Assembly (NCBI GenBank): GCA_963402885.1
Contig: OY727103.1
Location: 15,402,085 to 15,466,084, forward strand
Length of the DNA: 64,000 bases
Direction: 5' to 3'
DNA from: Antedon bifida
Taxonomy: Eukaryota > Echinodermata > Crinoidea > Comatulida > Antedonidae
The notes beneath the pieces are model-generated. The model was given only the letters and a program-made list of their open reading frames with translations. It was not told where the DNA came from and searched no databases. The position numbers and the translations under genes were made by a program. Of the stretch, positions 1-13,100 are shown piece after piece. Each line of letters starts with the position of its first letter. The first letter of the stretch is position 1.

Positions 1-399
1 AGAGCTTTATACGCGTTTCTTATAATTCTTTCTATAAGCTAAAGTATTAAGTTCAGAACAAGATTTCAAATATAATTGCATTGAAAACAGTATGAAGCTA
101 AATAAATCTTTCCGTTACTACTGCTGTTTGTTATGATAGATTTTCTTAGATATAAACAGCTACAAATGTTATTTTGACTAATGATTGAGTGTTAAACTTT
201 GTTTGAAAGCGTTCATTGACACTGCCTCCCTTATGTCAGGCTTATTGTTACAAACGTGCCAAAAGTTCACAAGGAAGTATTTCACTTATCGATGGGTTTT
301 TTGTATCGACTCTCTGCTCTGTGACATCACTACGCTGTGAAAATATTCAGGTTATTTTGAAAGAAACGGGCTAATAAAGTTATCAAACTTAATTTTCAG

Positions 400-3300
400 T
401 TTTTCCAGTGTTTACGAAAACACCCACCGATAAGACTGTTGAAGTTGGAGAAGTTATACCTCTTGCATGTGCTGCTACTGGTCATCCACAACCGGATATT
501 TCGTGGCAAAAGGACGGCGGTGTAAATTTCCCTGCTGCTCGAGAACGTCGAATGCACATCTTTCCCAACGAAGAAACCTTCTTCATTGCCAAAAGTAAGG
601 TTGAAGACATGGGAGTGTATTCCTGCATCGCCAGTAATAATGCCGGAACCATTGTCACGAATGCCACCATCCAAGTTCTCCAGGAACCATCGTTTGCGGA
701 GAACTTAAAGGATGTTACTGCGCGAGCAGGCGACACTGCAATGCTCCAATGCAAGCCATCAGGGAGTCCCATGCCAAACATCTCATGGAAAAAAGATGGT
801 AAAAGTGTGGTGGCATCAGATCGGATTCATCTGGTGAGCAATAACCAACTTTTGCTGGTGACAGATGTCAAAGTAGAGGATGCTGGCAGCTATAGCTGCT
901 CTCTGTCAAATGTTCTTGGACAAGTAACTGGAACAATTGACCTTACAGTTAATAGTGGTAAGTATTTTTAACTGAAATGATCTTTTTGCAGGAGATTTAA
1001 ATTGCAATTAAGATTTTCTTTTATAACAAATATTTTTTAATTGTTGAAACAACATCAATACTGTACACATACTAGATTGTAAAGAGAAAAAAAAGAAAGA
1101 CAAATTTTTTAAACCAACAATGAGGTGAAATCAACAACATAAAAACACATGACTATGTAACAATTATGGTACAGAGTTTCTAAAACAAAGTTTTACCTTA
1201 AAGGTTGAAACATGTTTATTTCCCTTCAATGATATTGGACAGGCCTTCTGTGTAATTATTATTGCTACATGGCTAAATTTATTCCAAATAGCATTTGAAA
1301 TTTTAATTAGCCAAACCCATAAATATGTTATGGTGGCAAGTACAAATTAGATTTATTACCCAATTATTGTGGCGATCAGGTTTTCAATTGAAATAATAAA
1401 AATTTAACACTGACATCCTTTTGATTAATCAAACTTATAAAAATGTTAATCTATTGAAATGCATTATTATTTATTGGACTGTTAACACACAATTTTTAAC
1501 ACACATTTTTTTTTTCTGGAAAAAAGGTTTTTAATTTACAATCGATATAGAGAAGTTTAACTCTTTCAAAAGAGCTAAATTTATATTAAAACTATTTAGT
1601 GTACTTATAATAGTAATTTCTAACTTATTAGTAACTTTTTGATTGACGATTTGAACTTTAACCTTATTTGCCAACATACATTTATCATGCAAACTCAAAA
1701 TCGCTTACCCAACGTAAATCAAGAACCTTTTCATGTCATTCAACAAGCCTAACCTAAATGCTTGTTGGGATATAAGGTTAAAGTTCAGCTACATGACACA
1801 AATTGTAATTAAATAATTGTTGGATGAGATCATTAAAAGTATTTTATCAATTTTCTTTAGATTCTTGTACATCACCGCAGTCTGGCCAATCACAGAACAG
1901 TATTTGCAACGGAGCTTTCACCGGTATCATAATCATTGCGGTGGTGTGCGGTGTTGTTGGTACTTCTGTCATCTGGGTAGTGATTATCTACCATAGTCGC
2001 AAACGTAGGCGCCGGTACAACACAACACCGGTGGATGATCCTGTGTTACCGGAGGAGATACCAAGCATGATGTATAATGGGTCAGAGGGCACGATACAAC
2101 AGGAGACCAGCAGCGGTGTCTCAAGCTCTGGTATGTTTACTTTTGTAGTAATACAGGTCTCTTTCCAGATCTCTCCAATCTCCAGGTCTCTCTCCAGTGT
2201 CCAGGTCTTTCTCCAGGTCTCTCTCCAGTGTCCAGGTCTTTCTCCAGGTCTCTCCAGTGTCCAGGTCTCTCTCCACTCTTTTCAGTGTCTAGGTCTCTCC
2301 ACTGTCCAGGTCTCTCTCTGGGTCTCTCCAGTGTCTAAGTCTCTCTCTAGGTCTCTTCAGTGCCCAGGTCTCTCACCAGGTCTCTCTAATGTCCAGGTCT
2401 CTCTTCAGGTATCTCCAGTGTCCAGGTCTCTCTCTAGGTCTCTCTAATGTCCAGGTCTCTCCACTGTCCAGGTCTCTCCACTGTCCAGGTCTTCCCAGCT
2501 TCCATATTGTGGGGCAACCATATATATTTTTATTTCTCCGGGGACCACAGAAAAGGTCTCAAAGTGGAGGGAGCAATATATATTAGAACTGGCCTATTGA
2601 ATCATTTAAGAAGATACTTATCATAATAAATAAAACCAGCTGTCCATCTATCTCTCTTATCTTCTATGTCTATCATGTCTTTTTTCTATTACTCTATATT
2701 TATTGATGCGTACTAGTTTTATCTATTATATATCCATTATATATCTATTATATATAACTGCCTGTCCATCTCCCTCTCTTTTATCTTTGTATCTCTGTCT
2801 ATCTGTTCATCAATGCTAGTCAGCCTGTCTGTATGGTTTGAATTCTCCTCATCTTTTCGTTTGTCCATCACAATTTATTCAATATTTTTATCTTTCTCTT
2901 CATCTTTCAATCACAATTTAATCAATATAAGATTATATCCGATAACATAGATGAGAAACGAAATTTTAATGTTGTATTTTTTTCTTTTTGTAGAATAAAA
3001 TATATTAATTAGTATTATGTAATATAAACACTAAAGTAGCAGTAGTTTCCTTTCATGTAACAAATTCTTAGATCTAGTATTACAATCGGTAATTTAAAGT
3101 AAAGATTTTGTTTTAAAGTGAGTTTGATAAACATTGACAAGATTCATATGAGATAATGCCTAAGGGAAAGTACTAAAGTGAATCTTTGACGTTAAAAGTC
3201 TACCAACACGTTTGTAGCTGTGCGCAAACATCACTCGTGTATTCCAAGAGGTATCATTTTCTCTGACTCACCAACCAATGATTACTGCAATTTTCTCTGC

Positions 3301-5906
3301 AACTAAAACCTTGCATTGATTTCTATCTGCCGCAAGAGACAACAATTGTTGTTAATTTATAAAGTTTAAATTTCTTCAGTCCTAGTTTTTTAGTGACAAC
3401 AACTCTCTGAAGATATAATCTGTCAATCAAATATTTATAAATATCTTTTTTTTTAACAGCCACTGATAAATATCAAATGGATAACTTAAGCGACGATGAT
3501 TCTATAGATGGAACTCTTCATGCTTCATATCGACCGCCGCAACGTTTTCGTACTTCAGCTGGTTTCCCGAGTGATGGGCATGGTGATGAGCCAATGCATT
3601 TGACTACTTTCAGTCGTAACTATGATGATAGCAATGGTAAATTTACCTATTGTTTTTTTTTATAGCTGATTTAGTTTTGGCTTTCGATAACGTTTCCTTA
3701 TTGATTTTACACTTTTAAAGTTTCATTTGTTAGTCATGTTTTCTGAAACTGCTTTTACATAAAGGTGAAAAACTATTAATAGAATCTTGGGGTTAAAATC
3801 AAACAGTAAAACTGAATCAGATGAAACAAAAAACTACACATAAACTACAACATCTGGGCAAGGGACAACAACTAATTGTGGTGTTACATTGAATTGTGGG
3901 TAATGCATTAAATTGTTGCATTTTGCTTGAATTGTGGGTAATGAATTGATATGAATTGTGGGTAATGAATTGATATGAATTGTGGGTAATAGAATGAATT
4001 TAATTGAGGGATACAAACCCAGAAGTACATGACTCGTTCATAAGGGACAACAACTTATTGTGGTTTTACATTGAATTGTGGGTAATGCATTTAATTGTTA
4101 TATTTAATTTAAATTGTGGGTAATGAATTGATATGAATTGTGGGTAATAGATTCAATTTAATTGAGGGACACAAACCCAGAAAGTAAATGACTCGTTCAT
4201 AAGGTCAATATGTTGTATTCATTATTTGGAGGAAGGAAATGGTGAATGCGCTGAACACAAGCAACACATATGTTAAGAATAGAAATCAGCTAAAAACAAC
4301 GCTTACAGGAACAATCTGTAACCAGGGAATTAAAATAGAAAGAAGAAAGAAATATAAGGGGCAAAAAGAGTATTAAATATGAAATACAGGAGAGGAAAAA
4401 GTAAATAGGTATTACTATTAGTAGATGAATCATTTTATTTCATTTAATTAAAAGAATGATTAGCATATACCAAAAAAGAAAATGAGGGAAAAAATCGTGT
4501 CTTGTTGGGAAAGGGAAGAGCTTGAAAAATATTATGGAATATATCGCTGTTTTGATGACTGACATTTACTAAATGTTAACATACATACTGCACAGATATC
4601 GTCTGAAATATATGTTTTTTCCCTTTGTGATGTCTACCTATACAACTGAATTATTATTTATTACGAGTGAGAAATTTATGTTTTGCAATAAAACTTAAAA
4701 ATGTCAAACCCATTACGAAACCTTGGATAAGATTACATGAATATAAAAATTCTCGATTTAAACAAAATTTAAAATGAAAATTATACATAATGATCGTCGT
4801 TCTCATGGAAATTACATACTTGTTAAATTCATCAAATTTCAAAATAAACATTAAATTTTTCAGTAATAAGATTTCAAATTATACTTGTAATGTATACTTT
4901 AGAAACGGTCCTAAATCACTTTTTATTGTCATTTTTACACCATTTTTCACCTGTTCATTATGGTTCTATAATTTTTCAAATTTAAGGGATCATGCCAAAC
5001 CTATTCTATGGCAGTTACTTCACTACCTACATTTTTTTAAATACTGCAAGATATGATTTTAGATTAGTAACTGCAGTAGGATAATTGGTTAATTTGAAGT
5101 GTGATTAACAGAATTATTAGTTACAATGTTTCCACTTTATTCTTGAGTTTAAAGTAATTATTACCATTTCTTTTATCTTTTTTAGTCCATGATGGCAGTA
5201 GCTTTCCACTTCTCAATCACTCACTGACCAATCAGAGTGCTTCAGCACCACACGTTACTATGGGATATCAATCAGAAATTGATCCATTGACTGCCCAGGA
5301 CATGTACAAGGAACTCCCACAGCAGCAGGACAAACATCACAACCAATATCAATGTGCCAGTTATCCGGCTTTTGAGCCAGAGGCAACTGAAGGTGTGGCC
5401 AACTCGTTCCCAGGGATGTCATCAGGACCTGCGGGAAACCTGACAGATGACTTGCATCCTCCGTCCAATCCTCCGAGTTACGCGGAATTGGTTAACAAAA
5501 ACTTAAGTGAAAAACAGTATTCAAATAACCCAAAGGATTGTCAGAAAAAAACTGGTAGGTTTAAATTCTAAACTTATTTAATTTAATTAATTTATTTAGT
5601 AATATTATTACAAGTTTTTTGAGGACCAGTCAAATAATTAAGTATATGAATTTATTTTTCTTTTTAGAATTGACAGCAAATGGACACTTACCAAATAGTA
5701 ACTTATCAGAAGTAAAATCACCCAAGCATCACATATCACCGTTACATCAACACAAGAAAAGCACTGACAAGCCACAAGAATTTATCCCACAATTTAACAT
5801 TCCAACCTGCCAAGCAACTCCTAACGAGCACTCGCAACAGTTCAAAGGTCGGCGGAATGTTCCACACTCGCAAACAAACGGTGTGGCAACATCAAGTAAC
5901 GTGTAG
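400..5906 (+). CDS. LRIG: LRIG-family receptor, 3' part (last Ig domains, TM, cytoplasmic tail)
   Basis: Five exons join in frame: 400-957, 1861-2130, 3460-3636, 5186-5554, 5668-5906 (stop TAG). All four introns are GT-AG and phase 1. Exon one encodes two I-set Ig domains, with CAATGHPQPDISWQKDGG, FPAARERRMH and VYSCIASNNAG followed by the second domain's SYSCSLSNVLG. Exon two encodes the membrane segment (IIIIAVVCGVVGTSVIWVVI) followed by YHSRKRRRR and then LPEEIPSMMYNGSEGT, which lines up with the juxtamembrane tail of vertebrate LRIG proteins. The remaining exons give a polar tail rich in Ser, Pro, Gln and His that I can align only by position. LRIG proteins are single-pass membrane regulators of receptor tyrosine kinase and BMP signalling in vertebrates. 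The leucine-rich repeats and first Ig domain must lie left of the window; bases 1-399 are intron. Which LRIG paralogue this represents cannot be said; an invertebrate may have only one. Confidence 0.93.
2137..2495 (+). repeat. CT-rich minisatellite in LRIG intron
   Basis: Around twenty imperfect tandem units of the type CCAGGTCTCTCTCCAGTGT fill the start of the intron after the transmembrane exon. They keep frames open by chance, which creates spurious long reading frames running out of the exon. Confidence 0.9.
3859..4203. repeat. Tandem duplication with inner GAATTGTGGGTAAT repeats
   Basis: Two adjacent units of about 170-180 bp both start near AAGGGACAACAACT and end near GACTCGTTCATAAGG. 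Each contains several copies of GAATTGTGGGTAATGAATTG. It lies inside an LRIG intron and has no coding potential. Confidence 0.8.
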
Positions 5907-6698
5907 ATTACAATTATACCTGTATGGTTTAGTGTGTATGAAATTTGTCCCACAATGCATCACCCAAAATGGTTGCTTAGCAACATTATGTCCATATGTG
6001 ATTTTTTAAAATTGAATTAAAAAAATTAAATGATAATCTAAAGTTGCATTGAATTTTGGAAAAATTAATTTAATATAGAAATTTGTGTACATTAAATGAT
6101 TTTACGCAAGTATGTTTGATTAAATGCTGTATGTAAAATGTAGTACAAAATACAATGCAATTTGTAGACGTATATGTGTTTTGGGTGCAAGGCTTAGCCA
6201 AAGCATTTTATTTACTTCTCCCGATAAAGCATTCTGTAAATTATTGTATATTTGGTCTGTAAATAGAGCTAGTATGAAGTTGTATCTTGCAATGCTTGTA
6301 CGATATATGCCACCGTGAGAGTTTGAGAGCGTGTGTCAGAGTAACAAATAGTGCAAGAATTATATAAATTGAGTGAAGGAGAGAGAGAGAGTGACGAGTG
6401 AATTAGAATTTTAAAAAGCAATATATTACTAAGTTCTGTCCGTAATTGTTGAGTAGCTAATAGATATCTATACAAAATTGGATACAAGTCTTGTTCCAAT
6501 TAAAGACAACTTTGTGGGTTGAACGTCTGATTATTCTCTACATTGTAATTATTTTAATTATAATGTTAGTTATAGTGTGTGAGGGGAGGGGCGTAATTGT
6601 GGGCTTTAAATATAATCACTTCAATCATATGCTGAATTATATTTGTTTTTAGTCGGGATAAGACTTGTGGTCTTTAATTGCAAACAAACCTGTATTGC

Positions 6699-6704
6699 AA
6701 TAAA
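6699..6704 (+). terminator. Probable LRIG polyadenylation signal
   Basis: AATAAA lies about 800 bp after the LRIG stop codon, at the end of an AT-rich stretch without other good candidates nearby. It would give a 3'UTR of roughly 0.8 kb. Confidence 0.5.
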
Positions 6705-6720
6705 TATGAAATTGGTTTCC

Positions 6721-9700
6721 AACAGCATTTTACCATTCTTTAGCAAACTTGTAGCATTATGACATAAAAAAAAATGCTATTTCAAATGTAATCCCACCCC
6801 AGCTTACCCATTACCCCAGCTTACCCATTACCCTCAATTAAGCATTTAATCAGAAATTATTGACTTTCTAATATTGTAATCTTAAATCATTCGCTCTTTA
6901 TATTTCATAAAATACTTGTTATATATTGTGAAAGATAACATTGTGATATCAACTAGTTATTAGTCTATTATTCTTCTTATTGAGAATTTATAAATGTTAT
7001 TGAAAGTCTTTTGAAATTTAATCTTGTTGTGTAGAAAATACCATCAGTTTTGAAAAAGAATTGTAGAAGTTTTCAGTGCTTATACAAAGTGATCGTTTTG
7101 TGCATCCAACAGTATTTTTAATCAGCAATTAAGGTATAAGAACTAAGTCCACTTTGATAGTGGTGATATTTTAGGCTTGATAATAGCATGTTTGTACTTA
7201 AGCAAGATTTGAACCCAAGAGATTGAGATTGAAAGGCAACCACCAATCAAAAGTGCCACTGAGGATTTGTGCATTTAACGTACATGACACTTTTAAACAC
7301 AGCATCTAGAGCTTATACTTTATTTTACATGCCAATGTTCTCCAATTAAATCATAAATCAACCATTTTTCTAATCGATATCCAACGGATTACTACATTTT
7401 GATGTCATTTTTATTACTTTAGTAGAAGATCGTGTGTGACTATTTTAGACGGATGATTAATTACAAGAAATAATCAATATTATTTTTATATTAAAAATAT
7501 GAAATTAGCGCAAACAATGCCTTATTATGACATGTTCAGCGTTCAAAAGACATTATGTTATAACCTCTAGAAAAATCGTGTGAATAACCCATTGATTTTC
7601 AAAATTGTTTTTCTGGAGTTTATTTACATCGGGTAATAAATTGTAACATGCATTCATTTACAAAATCATAAAGAAGCAGAGCGAGATTACACGCTGCTGT
7701 TTCTGAGCCTGCTCTTGTACAATTAGGCAATTGGGTCAGAGACCCCTAAAGGCAGACCAGTTCCTTTGTCATATTGCGCCTCAATTCGTAGTAATTTTTA
7801 CAACAAAGTACTAGCGAAGATTGTCTGCAACAATTTCAGGTATATTGTAAAAATATTCTCGAATAATCCTTTTAAAGAATACTGATTTATTAACCTCGAT
7901 CCCGTCAACATTTCACAACGGTTTTTCAACAAATTGAATTTTGAAAAATTGTGCTAATTTTTGCATTTATCAAATTCAATAATGTAGCCCCTTGTCAATT
8001 TTCTCATGGATATTTTATTACATCCATCACTTTAAAAATTGGGGACTTGTCGATCCGCTTTTCGGACAAAATTTGTCTTCGCTTCAGTACCACCAGTGTT
8101 CCTTTTTTTGTTCTCGAAAATTGAAATTATTTCAAAAGTGACAAATATAAAAACGTTCATATGAAACATATTACCACCGGAGATCGTTTCTGTCAGTACA
8201 ACGGTTACAACACAAACAATAACAACACAAAAAGTACAATGTATTAGTTTAATTTATTATATTATTTCAGCTTCGGTAATCGCGTTAAGAAATGCGTAAC
8301 TCGCCGATTCGCCACTAAACACAATTCAATTATTCTCTTATATCTGGTGGATGTTGCTATATCGAAATATTAATTTGATTTTTATTGCACGATTTAACTC
8401 GAATTGTGCAATATTCGAAGACGTTAGCATTTGTAATTATATGAATTCAATGAGCTATTAATAAATAGATATTCAGTCAGTGATAATGGGAGATAGACTT
8501 CGCAAATAATTATTCTCCGTGTAACTAAACTCGCGTTACATTACTATTTAATGATTCAACTCGCAAAATTAATTTCTAATTCGTTATTAAACATTTTACT
8601 GAAAGAATGAATAACCGATTATTAATAAATATTTTTTTTAAATTGGCTATTTTTTGGTAATTTGAATATTGTAATCGAATATAAAATATGCGATGATGGA
8701 CGTTCGCATGATCGAAACGAAATAATCTTTTTACTAATTTCCCCCACGTAATATAAAAATGTGTAATGCGACGTACGCAGTACATTCTATATTATTACAC
8801 CGTAATGCATTGCGTGTTGAAATATACCAATGCCACGCCCGACACAATTAACATATTGGTTTTTCTTGTGTAGTGGAAACAAACAGAATATATATTACAA
8901 ATATTTGCGCTTGTATATATATAACTTTTGCGCAAGAAAGATTTTCAATAATTCGGTTAACTCGTAAATCATGAAAGTGGGTGTGGTAGGTTGGGATGGG
9001 CGGACGGGCGGGGGACGATAGAATACCATGTCATAATGTGTTGCTATGTGCTAATATTTTTCTTAAATAAAAACATTATTCAACAATGTTTTAATGTTGT
9101 ATAATGTACGTCGCATTCGACCCTTTTAAAGCTATAGATAGTAGTGAAAATGTATGTGTTTAAAATGAAATACAATATTATGTAGAAAGAAGCTACAGTA
9201 ATCAAAATGTCAAATGAATAAAAATGAAAATATCTGTTACACGTTTGTCTTGTTTTATTTCTGTTCATTTTCTGTCTCTTCGGGCAATTTGTGATGTATG
9301 GCGAATGTTTTACGCGATATTGTTGCATTAATTTAACATTATTGTACGAGTGTACATGCATGAAGATTCGTTTACAATATTAATTGTCACAAAGAATGAA
9401 TTGGTTGGTTGGTTTTCTTATTATCTTTATTTTCAACAATCGTCATCATCCGCGCGCATCGTATTCATCATTTAAATATATTACTTTTATCATCTTCCTT
9501 ATCGTATCATCACTTAATATTTTTATCGTATACAATGTATCATTCATAACCATAATCATTATTATATCATATCATTCGTATATGTATTTGTATTGTACAT
9601 ATATGTATTTGCATAATACGCACGCGATGAGTAAAGCTGTCAGTATATTTTAAATAGAAAAGAATACTTTTCAACCCCCTCGCATCTTGTGTCAGCGTTC

Positions 9701-10140
9701 CATATTTGTTCACGCTTGAGTAAACAGAAGCACGCCCTCTATCAACATGCCCATTTTTTTTAAGGGGACATGCAAAATAAATGAAATGTGCGTATTTTAA
9801 CTTTCTAAATCTTGTTATTAAATCTTGTGACAATTAATATACCTTGTGAGTTTGTATAAATAATAATATTGTAATAAATAATACGTATAGTCATATATGA
9901 AGTTAGGCTAGGGCCTTAGTTAGGCCTAATAAACAAAACAGTGAACCGCATCACTGACTGACCGACCAGGCTACATTATCAAGACCCCTGGCCGGCGTCA
10001 TTGTTACGGTGAAATAACATGGAACCAGGAGCCTACACTTTTAGAAACCCATTCCAGCCTAATTCTCTCAACCAAATTGTAGTGCATGTTTTTATCTCTA
10101 TGGTAATATTGTAAATTTCATAAATAATCCTGTTTTTCAG
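6721..10140. other. Intergenic region between LRIG and GRAMD4-like gene
   Basis: AT-rich DNA with no reading frame resembling a protein. At 6796-6835 there are two copies of a CCCAGCTTACCCATTAC unit. A G-rich run lies near 8985-9020. The promoter and any non-coding first exon of the downstream gene should lie here: a polypyrimidine tract and AG at 10133-10140 look like a splice acceptor just before the first coding exon. Confidence 0.6.
7204..7265 (-). mobile_element. Possible tRNA-derived SINE fragment
   Basis: Read on the minus strand the sequence contains GGGTTCAAATC, which fits a polymerase III B box, after a stretch resembling the anticodon-to-T arm of a tRNA. No second arm, tail or target duplication is visible, so this is weak. 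Confidence 0.25.
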
Positions 10141-10152
10141 AAAAGAAAGAAA

Positions 10153-13100
10153 ATGTCATTAAGGCATGCTTTACGCTCCAAATTTCGACCGAATGCGAAC
10201 GAACGGAATGACCAAGGCGCTTCCATGCAAGAATCATCTGAGTATGGAGACGAAGGACAAGTATCTGTGGGTGATACGGATACGGTAATTTGAAAGGTCA
10301 CATTGCATATCGGTCGCCGTCACAGTGTCCATTCGTATTTGACGCCTGTGTATGGAATGCCCAAATTCATGGTGCTCCACCAATGTCAAATATTTATCAT
10401 CTTCATACATATGCCAACCCTCCCGTTTTAAATGGGAGACTCCTATATTTTTGACTCGTTTTCCGGTCTAACATCGTGCTCCCGGTTTTCCACACTTTCT
10501 CCCGGATTACAATTTTATGTATTGTGTTTACATTCAAGTAAATTTACAATATTTAAACCATTTGTTATCTATCATTACTGTTAATAATCAATGTATACAT
10601 TTTATAATTAATATTTTTTGTAAAAATCACTGCACTATACACGTTATTATGGTTATTATTATTTATGATACGATTGATTGTTCACAAGAAACAAAAAAAC
10701 ATTTTTTTTAAATAAATGCCTCATCCTATTCGTTATACCCACCTATTCCCTTCCTTTACCATTGAATGCCATTTCATTTGACATTTTCTGTTTATAAGGA
10801 TGGACTTTGTATGGTAATATAACTGTATAGGCCAATAATACATCAAATTTTTTTAGCGAATACTGCAATTCAATACTTAAATATTCAATAAAAAAATGTC
10901 AATTTCTTTTAGTTGACTGATGAATGGCATAACTTTGACGACAGAGGAGTGTTTGAAATGCAGCTGTCAAACCTGCAAGAGCAATTGGTGGCTACAATGA
11001 TTTCTAATCAAAAACTTAGTAAGCAAAATATAACAGCACATATCATTTCAGAAAAAGTTTTCCTTGTCATTTTTAAGTTAAAAACTCTTTTAAAAGTGAA
11101 GTGTTAATCAGGCCTTGTCTTTTGAAAATCATAGGTGTGCTACAAATTGCAATCCTCAATACATTCAGGTGTGCTGTAGGTGTGCTGTTTGTATTTTGGT
11201 GTGTAAATTTAAGCGTGTTGTAAATCGCATTCCTCAAGGGCAGTTTAGGAGTGTGTTAGGTGAGTGATCGCACTTGATCGCCTTAAAAGACAAGGCCTGG
11301 TTAATTCTTGGTTTTAAAAGCTCAAACTAGTTGGACAAAAAAACTGTGATTTGCCCAAATATAGTAGTGATATGACATCATCGTGTCCATATATGGGCAC
11401 ATCACATTTTTTTGTCAAATAAAGTTTGATAGTGTAGACAGAGCTTTATTGAAATATATATTGGTCACATACATTTATGTTTTTCATAATTTCATTTTAA
11501 AGCCAAAGAATTGGAACAATTAAAAGAAGAAAAACATGTTGATCAACTTTATAAACAACTGGAAGAACAAAAGATGAAAAATGATGAATTAAATGCAAGA
11601 GTGTTGGAACTAGAAGAGACCTCAATGAACGAAAGGTGTTGTATTAATTAACATATTCTAACATCATTAAATACTTCAACAAGTTGTAACATATTTTAAT
11701 CTCCTGATTTATTACATGTTTCATACTTGCATAATAAACATTGTGAAATCTCATGAAAAATTATTGTTGTTATTAGCGTTTATGTTATTAACGTAATGTA
11801 CTGTCATTAGGACAGAATTAACATACTTGGAAAATCTTGGAATAAAAAACATGCCTCTCACTGGTGTATTTTTTCAGGGGACTCTTGGGATTTTGCCTGG
11901 TTACAAGTTGTTACTTTTTTGCAGATGTGAGGTACTGGTGTAGATGATCAAATTAATTGATTAAAAATAATTTAAATTTGTGTTTACTGTTTCTCTTGTT
12001 ATCTAGACTGTCTGATGAGGCTGATGGACCTAGAAGAGAAAATCTTATAAACACCGAAGAAACAGGTATCTTAAAGAAGTAGTGTCTAGCATCCTAGCAT
12101 TGGCTTATAATTGTGTGTCTAGCATCCTAACATGGGCTTATAATTGAGTGTCTACAAATGCGGTGGGCTTATACAAACATATCTGCCAACTCTCACGGAT
12201 AATTTGTGAGTCTCGTGCATGAAGGCCGATTATTTATGTCTCGCGCATCCATAAAAATATTCAGAACTATTTTGGAGGAAATAGTTAAGGACTATAATTA
12301 ATTTGAGCCTAATTAGCCTAGGCCTATGTTTATTTGTATTTTATTGTTGATGTAGACTACAGGAAAGCCTAACTCAACATAGACGATGATTTTTTAATAT
12401 AGATGGCGCTAAATACAATTTTAATGTAATGTGTCGCTTTTTTATTTTGTATAACTTTTAGGCTCTTTAGAATCAACGCCTAATTCCAGTCGTGGAAACA
12501 GGTTGTACAGGTGGATGGAGGACAAGATTTTGACATTCCTGCAGGATTTTTCTGATGATAGTGATCTTGAAGAGGTAACCCCTACAATTGAGCAAGAGTT
12601 ATCTGTACGAAAGTGAGTTATACTTTATAAAACATGAGCGTGGTATCAAGTCAAGATATTGTAGGGATAAACTACAATAAGATTAAGTTCCTCTCTCTCT
12701 CTCTCTTGAAACCTTTTCCGACATAACACTTTCCGCGATTTGTTTCCATATTTTTCTGGTATGGGCAGGATGGTTTGTTATTGTGCTAAAATCTACATAT
12801 TTTTCCTTTTAAATCTTTTTATTTGGTTTATCCAGTTTTCTGTTGTTCTTCCTGGTGGTCCTTTTACTTATGTAGGCTAAATTAGGATAGGATAAATTAC
12901 ATGTATTTTATCTAGAGTTTCCTGCCAAGAAGTAATGAAATATTTAAACAATAAATAATATTAAAGCATTTGGCTTAATGCATCCTTCTTACACAATGCA
13001 TTTATTATATTAACAAATACTTTTATATTATGTTGTGTGCAATAAACCTTTTTCATCTTTTTTTTTTTTTTAGATTAAAAGAAAATTTGAGGAGATTTAG

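Noticed and set aside
1824-2586. Long + strand frames running on from the LRIG transmembrane exon
   Set aside because: The exon ends at a good donor at 2130 and the rest is the CCAGGTCTCTC minisatellite, whose unit length keeps frames open.
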